A stretch of DNA of 64,000 bases from Spirodela intermedia (taxonomy: Eukaryota; Streptophyta; Magnoliopsida; Alismatales; Araceae): the NCBI GenBank assembly GCA_902729315.2, contig LR746269.1:2402501-2466500 (forward strand). Direction: 5' to 3'. Each line of letters starts with the position of its first letter. Positions within the stretch are counted from its first letter, which is position 1. This document shows positions 43,715 to 55,400 of the stretch, piece by piece. The notes under the pieces are model-generated. The model searched no databases. It was given only the letters and a program-made list of their open reading frames with translations, and had not been told where the DNA came from. Made by a program: the position numbers and the translations under genes.

Positions 43715-43790
43715 CTCATAAGAGGTGGTGGTTCCGGTGACTCACTCTTGAAGGGTCAGCCACACAGAGAGAGAGACGGATAGTTTACGT
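43190..43790 (+). repeat. Five-copy minisatellite interleaved with GA tracts
   Basis: Five direct copies of a core (AATC-C-TAAGAGG, TGGTGGTTACGGTGACTCAC, TCTGGAAAGGCCAGACAG) start at about 43270, 43351, 43486, 43599 and 43711. They are separated by GA tracts of different length, several carrying GGTGGAGAGATAGATAGATA. The inner copies are the most similar to each other. The outer two share a variant end (TTGAAGGGTCAG then CACAGAG). The array ends about 140 bp upstream of the proline-rich gene's ATG. Confidence 0.9.
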
Positions 43791-43930
43791 CATCTCCCCC
43801 TTTGGTATTCTTATTTCTCCATGCACCTCAGCTGGAGGGCTGCGCAAGCCAGTCAAACCGCACCTCCCCCTCTCCCCATCAACTCCTCTACACCCCACCG
43901 GAACAAGAGCGAGGGCGAGAGAGAGAGAAG

Positions 43931-44314
43931 ATGAGGCCAGCGGCGCTCCTGGTGGCTCTGGTGGCGATCTTCTACCCCCTGGCGGCGACGGCGACGGTGC
44001 AGATCAAGTGCGACCCCTGCGAGCCGCTGCCGCCACCGCCGCCGCCGCCCGAGCCGGAGTGCCCGCCGCCGCCCGAGCCGGAGTGCCCGCCGCCGCCCGA
44101 GCCGGAGTACCCGCCTCCGCCGCCGCCCCACTGCCACTTGCCGCCGTACTGCCCGGCGACCCCCGTGCCGCCGTCAACGCTGGGCCCTCCGGGAACCTTG
44201 TACCCGATCGACGCCGTCTACGCCTACGGCGGCGCCGCCGGTGGACCGGTGGGGAGCTTGGCGGCTCCGGCGGGAATCGCCGCCGTGCTCCTGTTGGGGC
44301 TCCTATGTCTGTGA
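43931..44314 (+). CDS. Secreted proline-rich protein, probably GPI-anchored
   Basis: Single-exon gene of 127 codons plus stop. Residues 1-21 form a signal peptide (MRPAALLVALVAIFYPLA then ATA). After CDPCEPL comes a Pro-rich region with three copies of a PPPPEPE(C/Y) unit, then HCHLPPYCPATPVPPS. Toward the end are small residues (YGGAAGGPVGS) and a hydrophobic C-terminal stretch (GIAAVLLLGLLCL) with no charged residue after it, as in GPI-anchor signals. This suggests a cell-wall or plasma-membrane surface protein. The ATG at 43931 was chosen because the signal peptide starts there; the frame is open 43 codons further upstream, through the leader. The Pro unit is repeated at DNA level. The exact family (extensin-like, arabinogalactan-like or other) is unresolved. 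Confidence 0.8.
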   Translation: MRPAALLVALVAIFYPLAATATVQIKCDPCEPLPPPPPPPEPECPPPPEPECPPPPEPEYPPPPPPHCHLPPYCPATPVPPSTLGPPGTLYPIDAVYAYGGAAGGPVGSLAAPAGIAAVLLLGLLCL

Positions 44315-44718
44315 ATGGTGTAGCTGGTGCAAGATCGAAAATGTTCGATCGCCTGCTCGTCTTGCCTCTGTATGGTTTCTCCTTTTTCTTCTCCTTTTGT
44401 GGTGCATCTACATTCCTGGCTAATTACAATGTCCTCGCAAGAGCAATAATTCTGTTTTGTAATCTCCCTCATTCCTAGACCAATAATTATGCTTTGCAAA
44501 TTCTCTCTCTCTCTTTCTCTCTCCCTCTGGCTAAACTTGACGATTATAATCGCAGAAACGATGTTAGTTCTGCTTCCTGTTCTTCCCCATTGCTGAAAAC
44601 TAGACTTCTTAATTTAGAGATCTCTTTTTTCTCGACAAGAAGTTTGATGATTATATTGACAGAATCAATATTTCTTTGCTAAAATCTACGTCATAGCTCA
44701 AAATCAGAGTTATAACTT

Positions 44719-44770
<52 letters not shown>

Positions 44771-45500
44771 CTCTCACGAAATGACCATTCCGTAATGATA
44801 AGAGTCCCTTAGTTCCTAAGTAAGCGGTCAATTCTTCAGGAACCATTGATGAAAAAAGAAATAGACAATAAATGTTCTTTGAAGATCATTCATGACGTCA
44901 TCACGCGGAGAAAGTCCGACGACCCAAGATCATCCATATTCTTTGCCTCTTTCTCTCTCTTCCTGCCTTCCTCTCTCTTTCGGTCAGTCGCTCCCCCGTC
45001 CCTCCCCCCCCTCTCTCTCTCTCTCCCTCTCTCTCTCCCATTTGCACTACTGAATAATTGTCTGTCTTAATCCTCAAATCTGATGGTGTTATTGATTCAG
45101 AATTAACAATTAGTCACGATTTTAAATACTTCATTTAGTAATAAAAAATAAATTTAATTATTTTATATTTCCATAGTGAATTCTAGTTTTCAAAACTGGC
45201 CAGTGGCATCTTTTGTTGAACGGAGTTCTTACTTCAAAATACATAAAATAAAATATGCTCCAAGTTGAGATTTATTTTTCTTATTTATCCATGGAATATT
45301 AGTCAACAAAACTTATACCCCATATGATTTGCATGTAATCATAAAATTAGAATGTTTCATCTTTAACGAACTCATAATTCGATTGGATAAATATAAATCA
45401 ATAAATTAAATGAAATAATAAAAAATGTAAAATAGATGACCAATCATTGGAATAAATATGCACCCACCCACAAGTGGAACTCAAATTCATAGGATAATAT
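44315..45500. other. Downstream of the proline-rich gene; CT-rich tracts
   Basis: This probably starts with the 3' UTR of the proline-rich gene. CT tracts occur at about 44501-44526, 44728-44775 (with ATCT units) and 44950-45040. No gene is recognisable. Confidence 0.6.
44728..44775. repeat. (CT)n(ATCT)n compound microsatellite
   Basis: About 27 bp of CT repeat followed by about five ATCT units and a short CT tail. Confidence 0.85.
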
Positions 45501-45539
45501 TTAGTTTGGTCGGATCAATTTTAAATTAGAAAATAAAAT

Positions 45540-45745
45540 ATTTATGGATCATATACATAATTGGTTTTCTGTAAGAGTGAAAAATTATGAAAAATAAGAT
45601 CAACCCCTAATGGCTAGATTTATCACATGGGATGACATATTTATGAACCATATACATAATTAGTTTTTTTAATACTAAAACATTATGAAAAATAAGGTCA
45701 ACCCCTAATGGGTAGACTTCTCGCCTGAGATGACCTCGTACATCC
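45540..45745 (+). repeat. Tandem duplication, unit about 108 bp
   Basis: Two direct copies, at about 45540-45640 and 45649-45745, share TTTATG-ATCATATACATAATT, a GTTTT spacer, then ATTATGAAAAATAAG, TCAACCCCTAATGG and TAGA. They differ at several positions. Confidence 0.8.
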
Positions 45746-48380
45746 AAATTATAATTCTGATTTAAAAGCCCATGAGGCTACCGTAAAACTTTTAATCATT
45801 AAATGAAAGCATCCCTTTCCACCCAGAAGATGACAAAAGTCGTCAAGGAGCAGACAAAGTGAGCTTCCAAGCAGGTGATCCTCGAAGTTCTCGCCAACGG
45901 CTCATTGTCGCTGGTAGGCGGCGCGTCAATTGGAAGTCTCCGGGGGGCCCGCATCTGTCTCCTACTCTTATCGTCCCAGACTGAACGGTGAGTTTACTGA
46001 AGATAATTTTTTGAAAAAATCCTTTCTAGTCTTAACCGCCTCAAAGAATCAAGTGGTTAGATTCTCGTCCTAATTTGGAAATCAGTGGACAACTCCAAAT
46101 CAGGAAGCATACTCTGATTTGTCATTTTTTTTTGGGCTTGGGCCAAGAAAATCCCACGACTGGGAAACTACAGGTCAGACCAAAAAAAAAAAAATCTCGA
46201 TCTAAAAATATATATTATATTTTTATTAGAGATAAAAAAATGACAAGTACACATAATATATAAATATATTTATTTATCCATCTGGCCTTCTTTAAGGCCC
46301 AGCCCACTAATTTCCCATTTAATTTTTATTGTTTGAATAGAAATAAAAAATCGAGTATAATTGAAGTTGACTCGAACAGGGCCCAAGCATGTGGCTTCTA
46401 GTATGATTATTGAAACCCAGAGACAGAAATATTTTTGAAGGATGAAGACAAATAATACCTCGCTGGAATTTTGTGTTCATCATCTTGAACCTCTGGAGAA
46501 AGCGTCCAGAGGTGATATGAAGCCTTTATAGAACTGATCCAAGAGAGGAGTAATCAGTGTATGTGAGGAGCAGCAGATATAAGATAGCAGTTCATACAGG
46601 GCTGAAGCACAGCTTCAGCTTATCAAGATCCTATCAAGAAAAAATAGAGATCAAACGGATGGTGGGTAAAATTTAAAACGTCATCCGGCTTCGAACCAAT
46701 TGGCAGTAAATGAACCTGCTCCAGTATGAGACTGTTCTAATGATATGTGTGAAGTAGAAATGCCAGGCGTAAAGTGATTATGAACAGTGATGGAATGATT
46801 GAGGTTGCTTTGTTTCTGCCAAGATATCCTTGTGAAATCACATTAGGACGTCCTACGCTGGGGATCATAGAAGATCACACATATTTCAGAAGATATGAGC
46901 TCAATAAACCTGAATAGATTATCTAAAAAACTAATGAATTATACACAATAAATCTGATATTGTTGGATCCAGAACATGGCGGCGGTGAGATTGATGAATG
47001 AGATTGCATCTCTGAAAGTCTCGATTTCTCAATTTTCTTGAAAGGTTTCCCCAATTCACCCTCTGGAAGAAGCATGATTATTTTCAGTCGGGAGTCTTTC
47101 TTTTCTCGTCCGGTGGAGCTGGATTTTCCTTTTGACTTTGCTCTGTGGTATTTCTGCTTAGCAGCTGCAACAATGAATATAATGTTTCCAAGTGGAGCGA
47201 GAGTTGGGTTCCAGAAAGGACCAGGAACTGGAGGAAAATCTTATCATATGCAATCAAACACATACCATGTTCCCCTCCCGACCCAAATCAGAAATGGTCT
47301 GATTTTTTCTCCGTAATCCACTCAAACTGTGTATGCTCCCAAAAAAGACAGTTTTTTTTTTTTTACGAGGAAATGGGAGGAATAAAACAGCCATTAAAAG
47401 CTAAAGTATCTCACCCCGAGTGAATGTGCAAGTTTCTCAGTTACAAGAGTATCATATGAAGTATTGATTTTTCTCATCACCCATCGTTCCCACGTTTTCA
47501 GATTTCGTAGTGCTGTTAACTGTGTAGCATTGCACTGCAAGAGTGATTAAACAGCTTCAACACGAAGTGCCTGTTGACCATTCACATTGAATACCGTCTC
47601 ATGATATTCATCGTTAATGGTGTTTCTTCTTCGTTTTCAGTCTTTTATTATTATTATTATTATTATTTTACCTCAGGTTCATCATCAGGCATAGGTTTCA
47701 TTGGTCTGAGAACATTTGATTGCATCTTTTTCATCAGAGACCCAAACCATCCAAAACGAATAAGCAAACTTTAAACACTTCCGAACCCAAAAATTACCCA
47801 ATAAATCTGCCTGCAGTTACCTTGAGGAAGATCATGATCTAATATCATACTTCACTCTTTTTTTTTATTCTAGATTGTGCGAAGGTTTAAATAAATTTAT
47901 TTGGTGGGAAAATTACAATAGTTGTAGCATATTTATTGAGAATTAAAGGTATATATACAGGAAATTTCACCTGAACTGGATTCGACTGGATGATCATCAA
48001 GGTGCCTGCTTTTTCTCGATTTGGGTACCTCTCTTCAATCTTTCCCTGGTTTAACGGAATAAACTGAGGGTGTGCATCATATTTTCTTCAAGCCCCATCC
48101 CGCACTAAAATGCTACTAAGTGGAGAATATGTATTAATCCAGCTACTTCGCCATTTGAGCAGACTGACCGCTTTACTGTATTTTTAGTTATATATTAAAT
48201 TTATTTGACATTTAATTAATCAGTAAAAGTATAGGAAATGAAATAAAGAAGATATTTCCTTGATTGGAAATTACCGAGACATAAATATTCGTAAAAAATA
48301 AAATTTTTTAAGAGTCCCTTTATATCCACTAAAGGCCCAGTATCAACCAGTTAGTGGTATGAATCCATAAATATCCTCTA
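45746..48380. other. AT-rich intergenic region
   Basis: Short open frames only, the longest at about 47038-47423, without recognisable domains. A TTA-repeat run lies at about 47647-47667. I see no gene. Confidence 0.6.
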
Positions 48381-48386
48381 CTCGAG

Positions 48387-48419
48387 AAATTACGTGTCAC
48401 GCGGGGACACGTGTAATGC
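48387..48419. promoter_or_regulatory. G-box within an imperfect inverted repeat
   Basis: ATTACGTGTC and GACACGTGTAAT face each other across a seven-base GC-rich spacer. The right arm contains a full CACGTG (48408-48413). Such ACGT-core pairs resemble bZIP-bound elements, but no adjacent gene was found, so a regulatory role is unproven. Confidence 0.3.
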
Positions 48420-48843
48420 TGTAGGCCGAGTCACGAGCCATTCTTCGGTGGGCGGGCTGGCGGTCCCCATCGGACGGCTCGGCATATTGGACCCAACTGG
48501 CAAGTCAATGGGCTGTTGAATTCGGGGCCCACGACGCCACCGGCGGAGATAAGGATAAGAATGGGGCCCCTCGTGTGAGAAAATCTGAGGCCATTATTGC
48601 CCATGAGGCCCATTAACTAAGTTAATAAAAAAAATCTTTTTTTCCTTTTTTTGAGAATATATATATAAAATTTGATGACTTTTTCTTTTCTGTTGAACGA
48701 GGGCTACAAAACAGGAGTGAAGACCACGTCGATCCCCTCCGATATGATTGGGGGAGGTGGCTTGGCTTACCTTTCGTTTCTGTATCCTCTCTGGCCACTG
48801 TGGAATAGGTCACCCAACACAGTCCCGCACTTTTGGCGAAAGT

Positions 48844-48844
48844 C

Positions 48845-48902
<58 letters not shown>
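48844..48902. repeat. Long (GA)n microsatellite
   Basis: About 58 bp of uninterrupted GA repeat, the longest pure dinucleotide run in the window. Open frames through it (Arg-Glu or Ser-Leu repeats) are artefacts of the repeat. Confidence 0.92.
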
Positions 48903-48904
<2 letters not shown>

Positions 48905-49062
48905 AGGAGAATCAACCGATGGGAAGTTCCATAGAAGCCCATGACTTTTTTCAGTGGCCCAAATGCACCCCAAACTATGACGGAATGACCCACTAATCAA
49001 TTCCTCGGATTAGTCTCCTTCAGAAAGCTGCACACTGCAAAGTAATAAGCCATAAGAAAGGT

Positions 49063-49228
49063 AGAGAGAGAGAGAGAGAGAGAGAGGAAGAGAGCACGAA
49101 CTCAAGGCCCCCGCATCACTCCATCAAGGATGCAGTTCTGTTATTTCCTGAGCAACAGCAATACAAATAGTACTAGTGCCTGTCTGTCCCCACAAATGCT
49201 TCTAAGAATGAATAGCCTCAGTTGTAGA

Positions 49229-49259
<31 letters not shown>

Positions 49260-49260
49260 T
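49063..49260. repeat. Two GA microsatellites downstream of the DEG7 stop
   Basis: GA runs at about 49063-49086 and 49230-49260, with a GAA run at about 49283-49300. They lie within about 370 bp downstream of the DEG7-like stop, so they may be in its 3' UTR. Confidence 0.7.
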
Positions 49261-49430
49261 GATAGTCTGAGCTATTGAAAAAAGAAGAAGAAGAAGAAGA
49301 AAAAAGCTGCAGTGTTACAATAGCACAGCATCCATTTTCCTGTGGAATCTGAACAGAAATATGACTGAGGGGGAGAGAGGCATATCGGCCCAACCCTCCC
49401 CGACCGACCACACACCACCGGCAACGCCGC

Positions 49431-52400
49431 TCACAGGGAACTGCAGTCCAGAGCCTTGATCATCCCCCTGCGCCACGTAGCAGTCTCAGGGTCGAACCTC
49501 AGCTCCCAGGTGGGCCAGTAGTGGAGATCCTGCTTCAATGTCAGAACACGAGGCTTGCCGTTTAGGTGGACCGTCCTCACCCGGACGAATTCTCCGTGCT
49601 CCAGCCCCTGCGACGTTTTGGTAGGTCAACGTCATGATCAGTCGATGTGAGCTTGGAGAAAAGGCACCATCTTCTTGAAAAAATGGTACCTTGGTGACAT
49701 TAACAAAGGTCTCGAGGTCCGGTGTGAGCTTCCCGTTGACTTCGACTATCCACTGAAGGGCATAAAGGCCATATCTATGCACCGGGCTCCCATGGCACCA
49801 CCTACATCATACAGACGAAAGCTCTCATTTTTCACTTCTCAGAACAAAACCAAGAAATAGAAGGCTAGAAGAAGGGTACCTTGAAACGTAGACGCCATGC
49901 CCTTCTTCCGGCAGAAATCCGAGAGCCCGAACAGCAGGATGAGGATCCTGAATAATACATCCGCACCAGTTGACCATGCGTGTGGTGCCGTTACCATCCC
50001 TGACATCAGTTCCCACATTGAGCTCCATTTCTTGACCCTGATAGAACGAGACGATGAATTACTGATGAATATCTGCTACCATATTTGGAAAAAGGAGAGT
50101 TGGTGAGCAGATGATGGCGATCACCTGCCGGAAAATCGTCACATTAAGTGTCCCATCGCTGTTATCAAGTTCTTGACAGGCGTTTTCTACATCACGGAAG
50201 CATGTCACAGGCACTTTATTGATCGCTAGGATCATGTCATTTTGCTCTAACAGACGCTCGGCTCTGGATCCCGCTAAACAGCCTTTGACTCGTAGGACCT
50301 GACGTCTGACTGGATCTTTCTTGGCGAGAGCCTGAGAGAAAAATGATAAGTTCCAAACGGTTCATATATATATATATATAGAGCAGAAAGGGAAGCAGGG
50401 TTTAGAAGTTATTGTTGAAAGAATACTTAAGTGTTTTGATTGCAGCTCCATTATAGTAGCAATGCAAGAAAAAACAATGCAACTATATATATATATATAT
50501 ATATATATATCGCCACAGAAGATAATATCTAGCAAGGACTGAGATTAGAGATTCAAAGTCTATGCTTGGAGCCCTAGATGAAGTCCTTTTTTCACAATAA
50601 TTGCCTCACAGATTTCACAACCCATGCATGAGATTTCAGGAAATGATGGTAGACAGACCAAAGAAATTTTGGATCATAAAGGCTGAAAGAAACTCAGGTG
50701 GAAAAACAGAGAACTCATAACAAGAACAAAAAGGTTCCGAGAGTTTCAAAGTCCATACTTAAGGAGATAGATCCTTGTGGATTAAGTAACGATGTGAATC
50801 AGAAATAAACTGAAAAAAATTCAATATCAGCAAAAGAGAAATATCCTGTCATAAAATTCTAGATCCCAAATACATGAAATGACTCTTATATTCCATGAGT
50901 ACAATAATAAGTTTCCCAAGTATTCAGTTTTCTCACATGAAATGATTATGAAAGCAACCGGCTCTCTTTTCACACTTTATAAAACACAGATCTGCCTTTT
51001 TTTCATACTTCAAAATCATCCTTTCTTCCGATAATACGAGTAGATCCAAAAGCCACACACATCTCCACCAGACATCAACCATTTTTCTTAAGCTTTTGCT
51101 TGATATGTATAAGTCCTATTCCAAGGTACCTTTTGCTACATTATGTTTATGTTTTTTAACCTTTACGGTTTACCTTCTTCAACGATGCATATACTCGGAA
51201 TTTAACCTGCTCAAGACAAGTTTAATCTCCCAAACGTTTCTGGGGATATACTTCCACAAAATTTAATATCCACCACCTGGAAAATCTGAAATATCAAATA
51301 CAGCAAGTAAGACATCAAATAAAGGCCATACCTGGACCCACTTATCACTAAGACCAAAACTTCTTGCCTTGGACAACAAAGTTGGATAGAGCTCTGCCTC
51401 TAAAATTCTAACAAGAGGCATTGGCCTTTTTATGCCATTTATTAGCAGAGGAGGTCCATTACCACCACCAATTATCTTTTCAAGAACTTGACTGATTGCA
51501 TAGATTGGTATTCCTCGAACAAACTGATGATCTTCTAGTGAGTTGCACCCATATTTCAGCTGCAATCATCAATATTCCTTTTAGAACATCCTACCTTATC
51601 ACCAAAGTCTCCACCTGAGTTGGGACAATGCTAACCTGAGTAGAAAAGCTTCCCCACAGTGCTTGAACTCTTCCTTTTTCATCCGTTAGTACACCCGAAA
51701 ATGTACTGCCAAAATCTGGGTCGAAAAAAACAAAACTTATGAAAAGGGCTTAACAAGTACATTAAAGCGGAAATATATTAAAGAGTACTTTCGAGTTACT
51801 ATAGCCAAACTATACCAGTATCAAGCTCAATGACCTCCATATTAGTTGCTCTGTACCGTGGGCAGTCAGCAGAACCAATGTTGAGAGCAGCACAGGGATT
51901 TGTAACGGTAGATTTCCTTGAAGTTGCCTGCAAGCTTCTACTCAATCCCACAAGAAAGACAGTATCACCTCGTCGCAGGTCAGGTTCTACCAATAAAAAA
52001 ACAAAAGGATCAATTTCTATTTGTAAAAACAGAAATTTTGTTGTGCAAGAAACTAATATATTATTGTGGTAAGCACTACTAAATGAGAAGTACCATGTGA
52101 AGCCCAATCTATTAGCTTCAGCTTATCGTCATCCCCAAAAAAGTTAGTGCAGAACTTCCAAGATCATTGGAGTTAAGATAGTGATTTCACAAATCAAACA
52201 AAGAAACGAACAAAATAACTAATTCTATGATCAATTTTTGGTAACATAAAAAAAGGAAAAATGCCAACAAGAGAAATAACTAACTGAAAGTAAAAAAAAC
52301 TTACAGAAAAAAAATAAATTGGAAAGTTCAACTTTTTAGTTCCTATTTTGACACTAGAAGTATCCACGTGAGAATCTCAAAATTTATCCAGACACAAGCA

Positions 52401-55400
52401 TATGATCTCACAAATTGTTTGAATTAGAACAAACACATAGATATTACTAACCAGGAAGAAGTTCTGCAGCACGAACACTAGATGTGCCAACAGGCCCCAG
52501 CGCTGAAGGATTATAAGCCACAATTGCATAGTTGTGTACAGGGTGCAGAAAAACAACCTACCCAAAAGAACAATACAATCATGGTCCATTACATTCATGT
52601 TAGTCCAAAAAAAATAGAAAATAGCATTACCTCTCCAGGAATTTCAATAGGAAATGCAGCAAATGAAAGCATAACATCAGAAACAGAGACAGCAACAGTA
52701 TTCTTGTCAACAGCAGCTAGTCCCATGCTAGTGGAATGGTAGATGATAACTCCAGTGCCAAAAAAATATTGTGAATGAACACCATCCAGCATACAGGACG
52801 CTGGAACATGAACCTACAAAGTAAAAGATCATGTAACTCAGAAATGCACAAAAAGTAAACAGATCCATACAAAAAAAATTAAGGCCACATTTGCCACTGT
52901 TATTTGAACTCGTGTAATATCTAGATTGATCTTGCTAACACAGGTATAAATGATGTCTGGTTGGGTTGGAGAGAGCTGATTAAGCCTCATTCGATCAATC
53001 AATCCATTCCAGAACTCTCAAATCTAAACATCTCCACAAATTAAAATTGATATCATTCTCGACTGCTTTCCTAGGGCGAAATGGTTTAAGAATTATCAAT
53101 AGCACGGCCCAACTAGTGAACTGAAAAGAAGCATAAAAATTTTATAGTTTCGTAACACCAACTTATAGAATTTCTAGAAAATATACATGGTACGAAGTTT
53201 TAAGGTAAAGAGGTCGGGCAAACATAATACAACAGTCCAACCTTTCAGGTCAAATAAAAATTTTAAAACTAGAAGGAAACATTCTAAAAAGAAGAAATTG
53301 GAGTAATTCCTGGCCTAAAACTCCATTTTAAATTTCACAAAGTAATGTGTTTTCTACCTCAAACATCACTAGAGTAGGTTCGATGGCTTGTTCAGCTACG
53401 GAAGCATTAGTCACTATGTCTCGACCATCAGAAAGATCAACGGTTTCCACAGTAGGTGGCACCATCATGATTTCTTTAACCTCGTCCAAACCAACATTAG
53501 CTATAATACCTCCTTCAGCTACTGAGGCTTCTTCTGCTCGGCGCCTTTTCCTGCTGGTGGTAGGTTCTTCACTGACATCCATATCCCCAAACGAACCATC
53601 ATCATTACCCTGCATCCTGGCAAAGCCATCCACCCAACCTTCTCCAGAACTCTGAAGGGCATTTTGTGATAAATCTGGCTTTCCACTTGTTACTACTCCA
53701 CATGGTATGGTGTTTCCAGATCCGTGAACACTTGATTTAAGCAGCACGGCCTCTGAAGCAAGTGCTGGTTGAACTGACCAGGAACCTGTACGGTCGTTAC
53801 GAGTATAAATCAGGGGAGGCGCATACCATTCATGCCGATCAATTGTCACAAGGACTGACTGCAATCAAAGGAAAAAATGAACTGTTTGAGAAGGAACTCA
53901 CCGTACATCATTTTTTTATCAGTAATGTCACTCAAAATAAAATAGGGAAGACACATAAACATAACGAAATATTAAACTGTTATGATTACGAAAACATGGT
54001 AAACTTTAGGCCGCAATTATAGCCGTATTATGTCTCTGAAAATACTATTTTTCCACACAAGCACTAACAGAAATGCTGTGAATTTCGGGTTCCCCTGTGG
54101 GAACAATTAAAGGCTTTTTCCAATGAAAGAAGATCAGAGTATCTAGTTGTTTATCACATTTTCCTCTTTCTCAAAAAATTTACCACATCAACTTTAATGG
54201 CACATCCCTTTTTTGTTTGAAAAAGGCTAACGAGAGTGTGTACAGACTTAAAGAAAGAAAATGAAACGGCTGTTGGGGTACAATGTCAGCCAAGTCCTTT
54301 TGTAGTATCCATTCAGAAAATTTCCTATTTGTCTTCCAGTATTCCCTCAAATCAGAGTCAGACAAGTAAATAAATATTACCCGAATATTTGATGCTTAGC
54401 CTTTCGATTTCTAGTTTTTGTTTTCCTGGTTCAGTTATCCGTTAGGGTCGTGCATTTATCTTTTTAATAAAACGAAATGGTCCATCACATATTGTTTATT
54501 TCAAACTTCTCGTAAGACAAACAGATTATAAAACGCATTGTCTTTATCCATGTGCTACCTTTAATTTCAACTACTAAACATTCCCAATCTAAACCGAGGT
54601 TTTATTTTCTATAATTAAAGCTTAGTTATTCTTTTCTTTGTGAAGGTGTCCCTATAAATGATTAGAGTCTGTTCCTAATATGTAGTACAATGTTTTCATG
54701 ATTGTAAGAAGATGATGTCACATGATAATTTTTTCCTGGTCCTCAAACAGCTGGTAAACTGGGGCAGATTGCTTTTCTAAAATTAACAGATAGACAACAT
54801 GGATCTAGACAAAATCTCAAAGATCCACCATTATCTAAATGAAAGAATGAAAATATGAGTACAAAACCTTCCTCTCTCAGCGCTTTTCCAAATTACCATA
54901 CCCTATAATTCTCGCCTACAACACTATCCTCTACAAGGCTTCATCACCGCGTTAAAATGTTCAAACTTGACCAATCCAACTTGCCCTCCAGATGAGTACC
55001 CTCCCTTTATTATCCATCAGCAAAATGTAATAGTAGAAAGAAGAAAATGCCACCTGGGCTTCAATATGTTAGATTATAATGGAAGAAAATATCTCAAATC
55101 CAGAAGAAGTACATTGTACACATACTGTTCGCATGAAAAACTTAGTTAATAAGAACTGACGAAATTTAGTCAAAATAAAGACGAGACCAAACAATGGAAA
55201 AAGTAGAATGCATATCAAAACATTCAAGACCTTGTTACGATGGCGATCCGTGTAGCTAACATATTCTAAAGGAACACGAGCTCCTTTAGAGAGCTTTGCA
55301 AGGACAGAAAGAAGATCCTCCAGTTTCGATATGCTTTCTCCAGCAAATTTCTTTATTATTGCATGGCGTGGGACGCCAGCTCTGGAAAGCATATACCTGG

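Noticed and set aside
43853-44137. Arg/Leu-rich open frame, minus strand, and the Ala/Arg-rich frame at 44008-44478
   Set aside because: Both are composition shadows of the proline-rich gene in other frames.
47038-47423. Two overlapping open frames of 92 codons, plus strand
   Set aside because: No domain, no splice or promoter context, and the frames overlap each other in AT-rich DNA.
48672-49000. Open frames with Arg-Glu or Ser-Leu repeats
   Set aside because: They only translate the pure GA microsatellite and have no other protein-like features.
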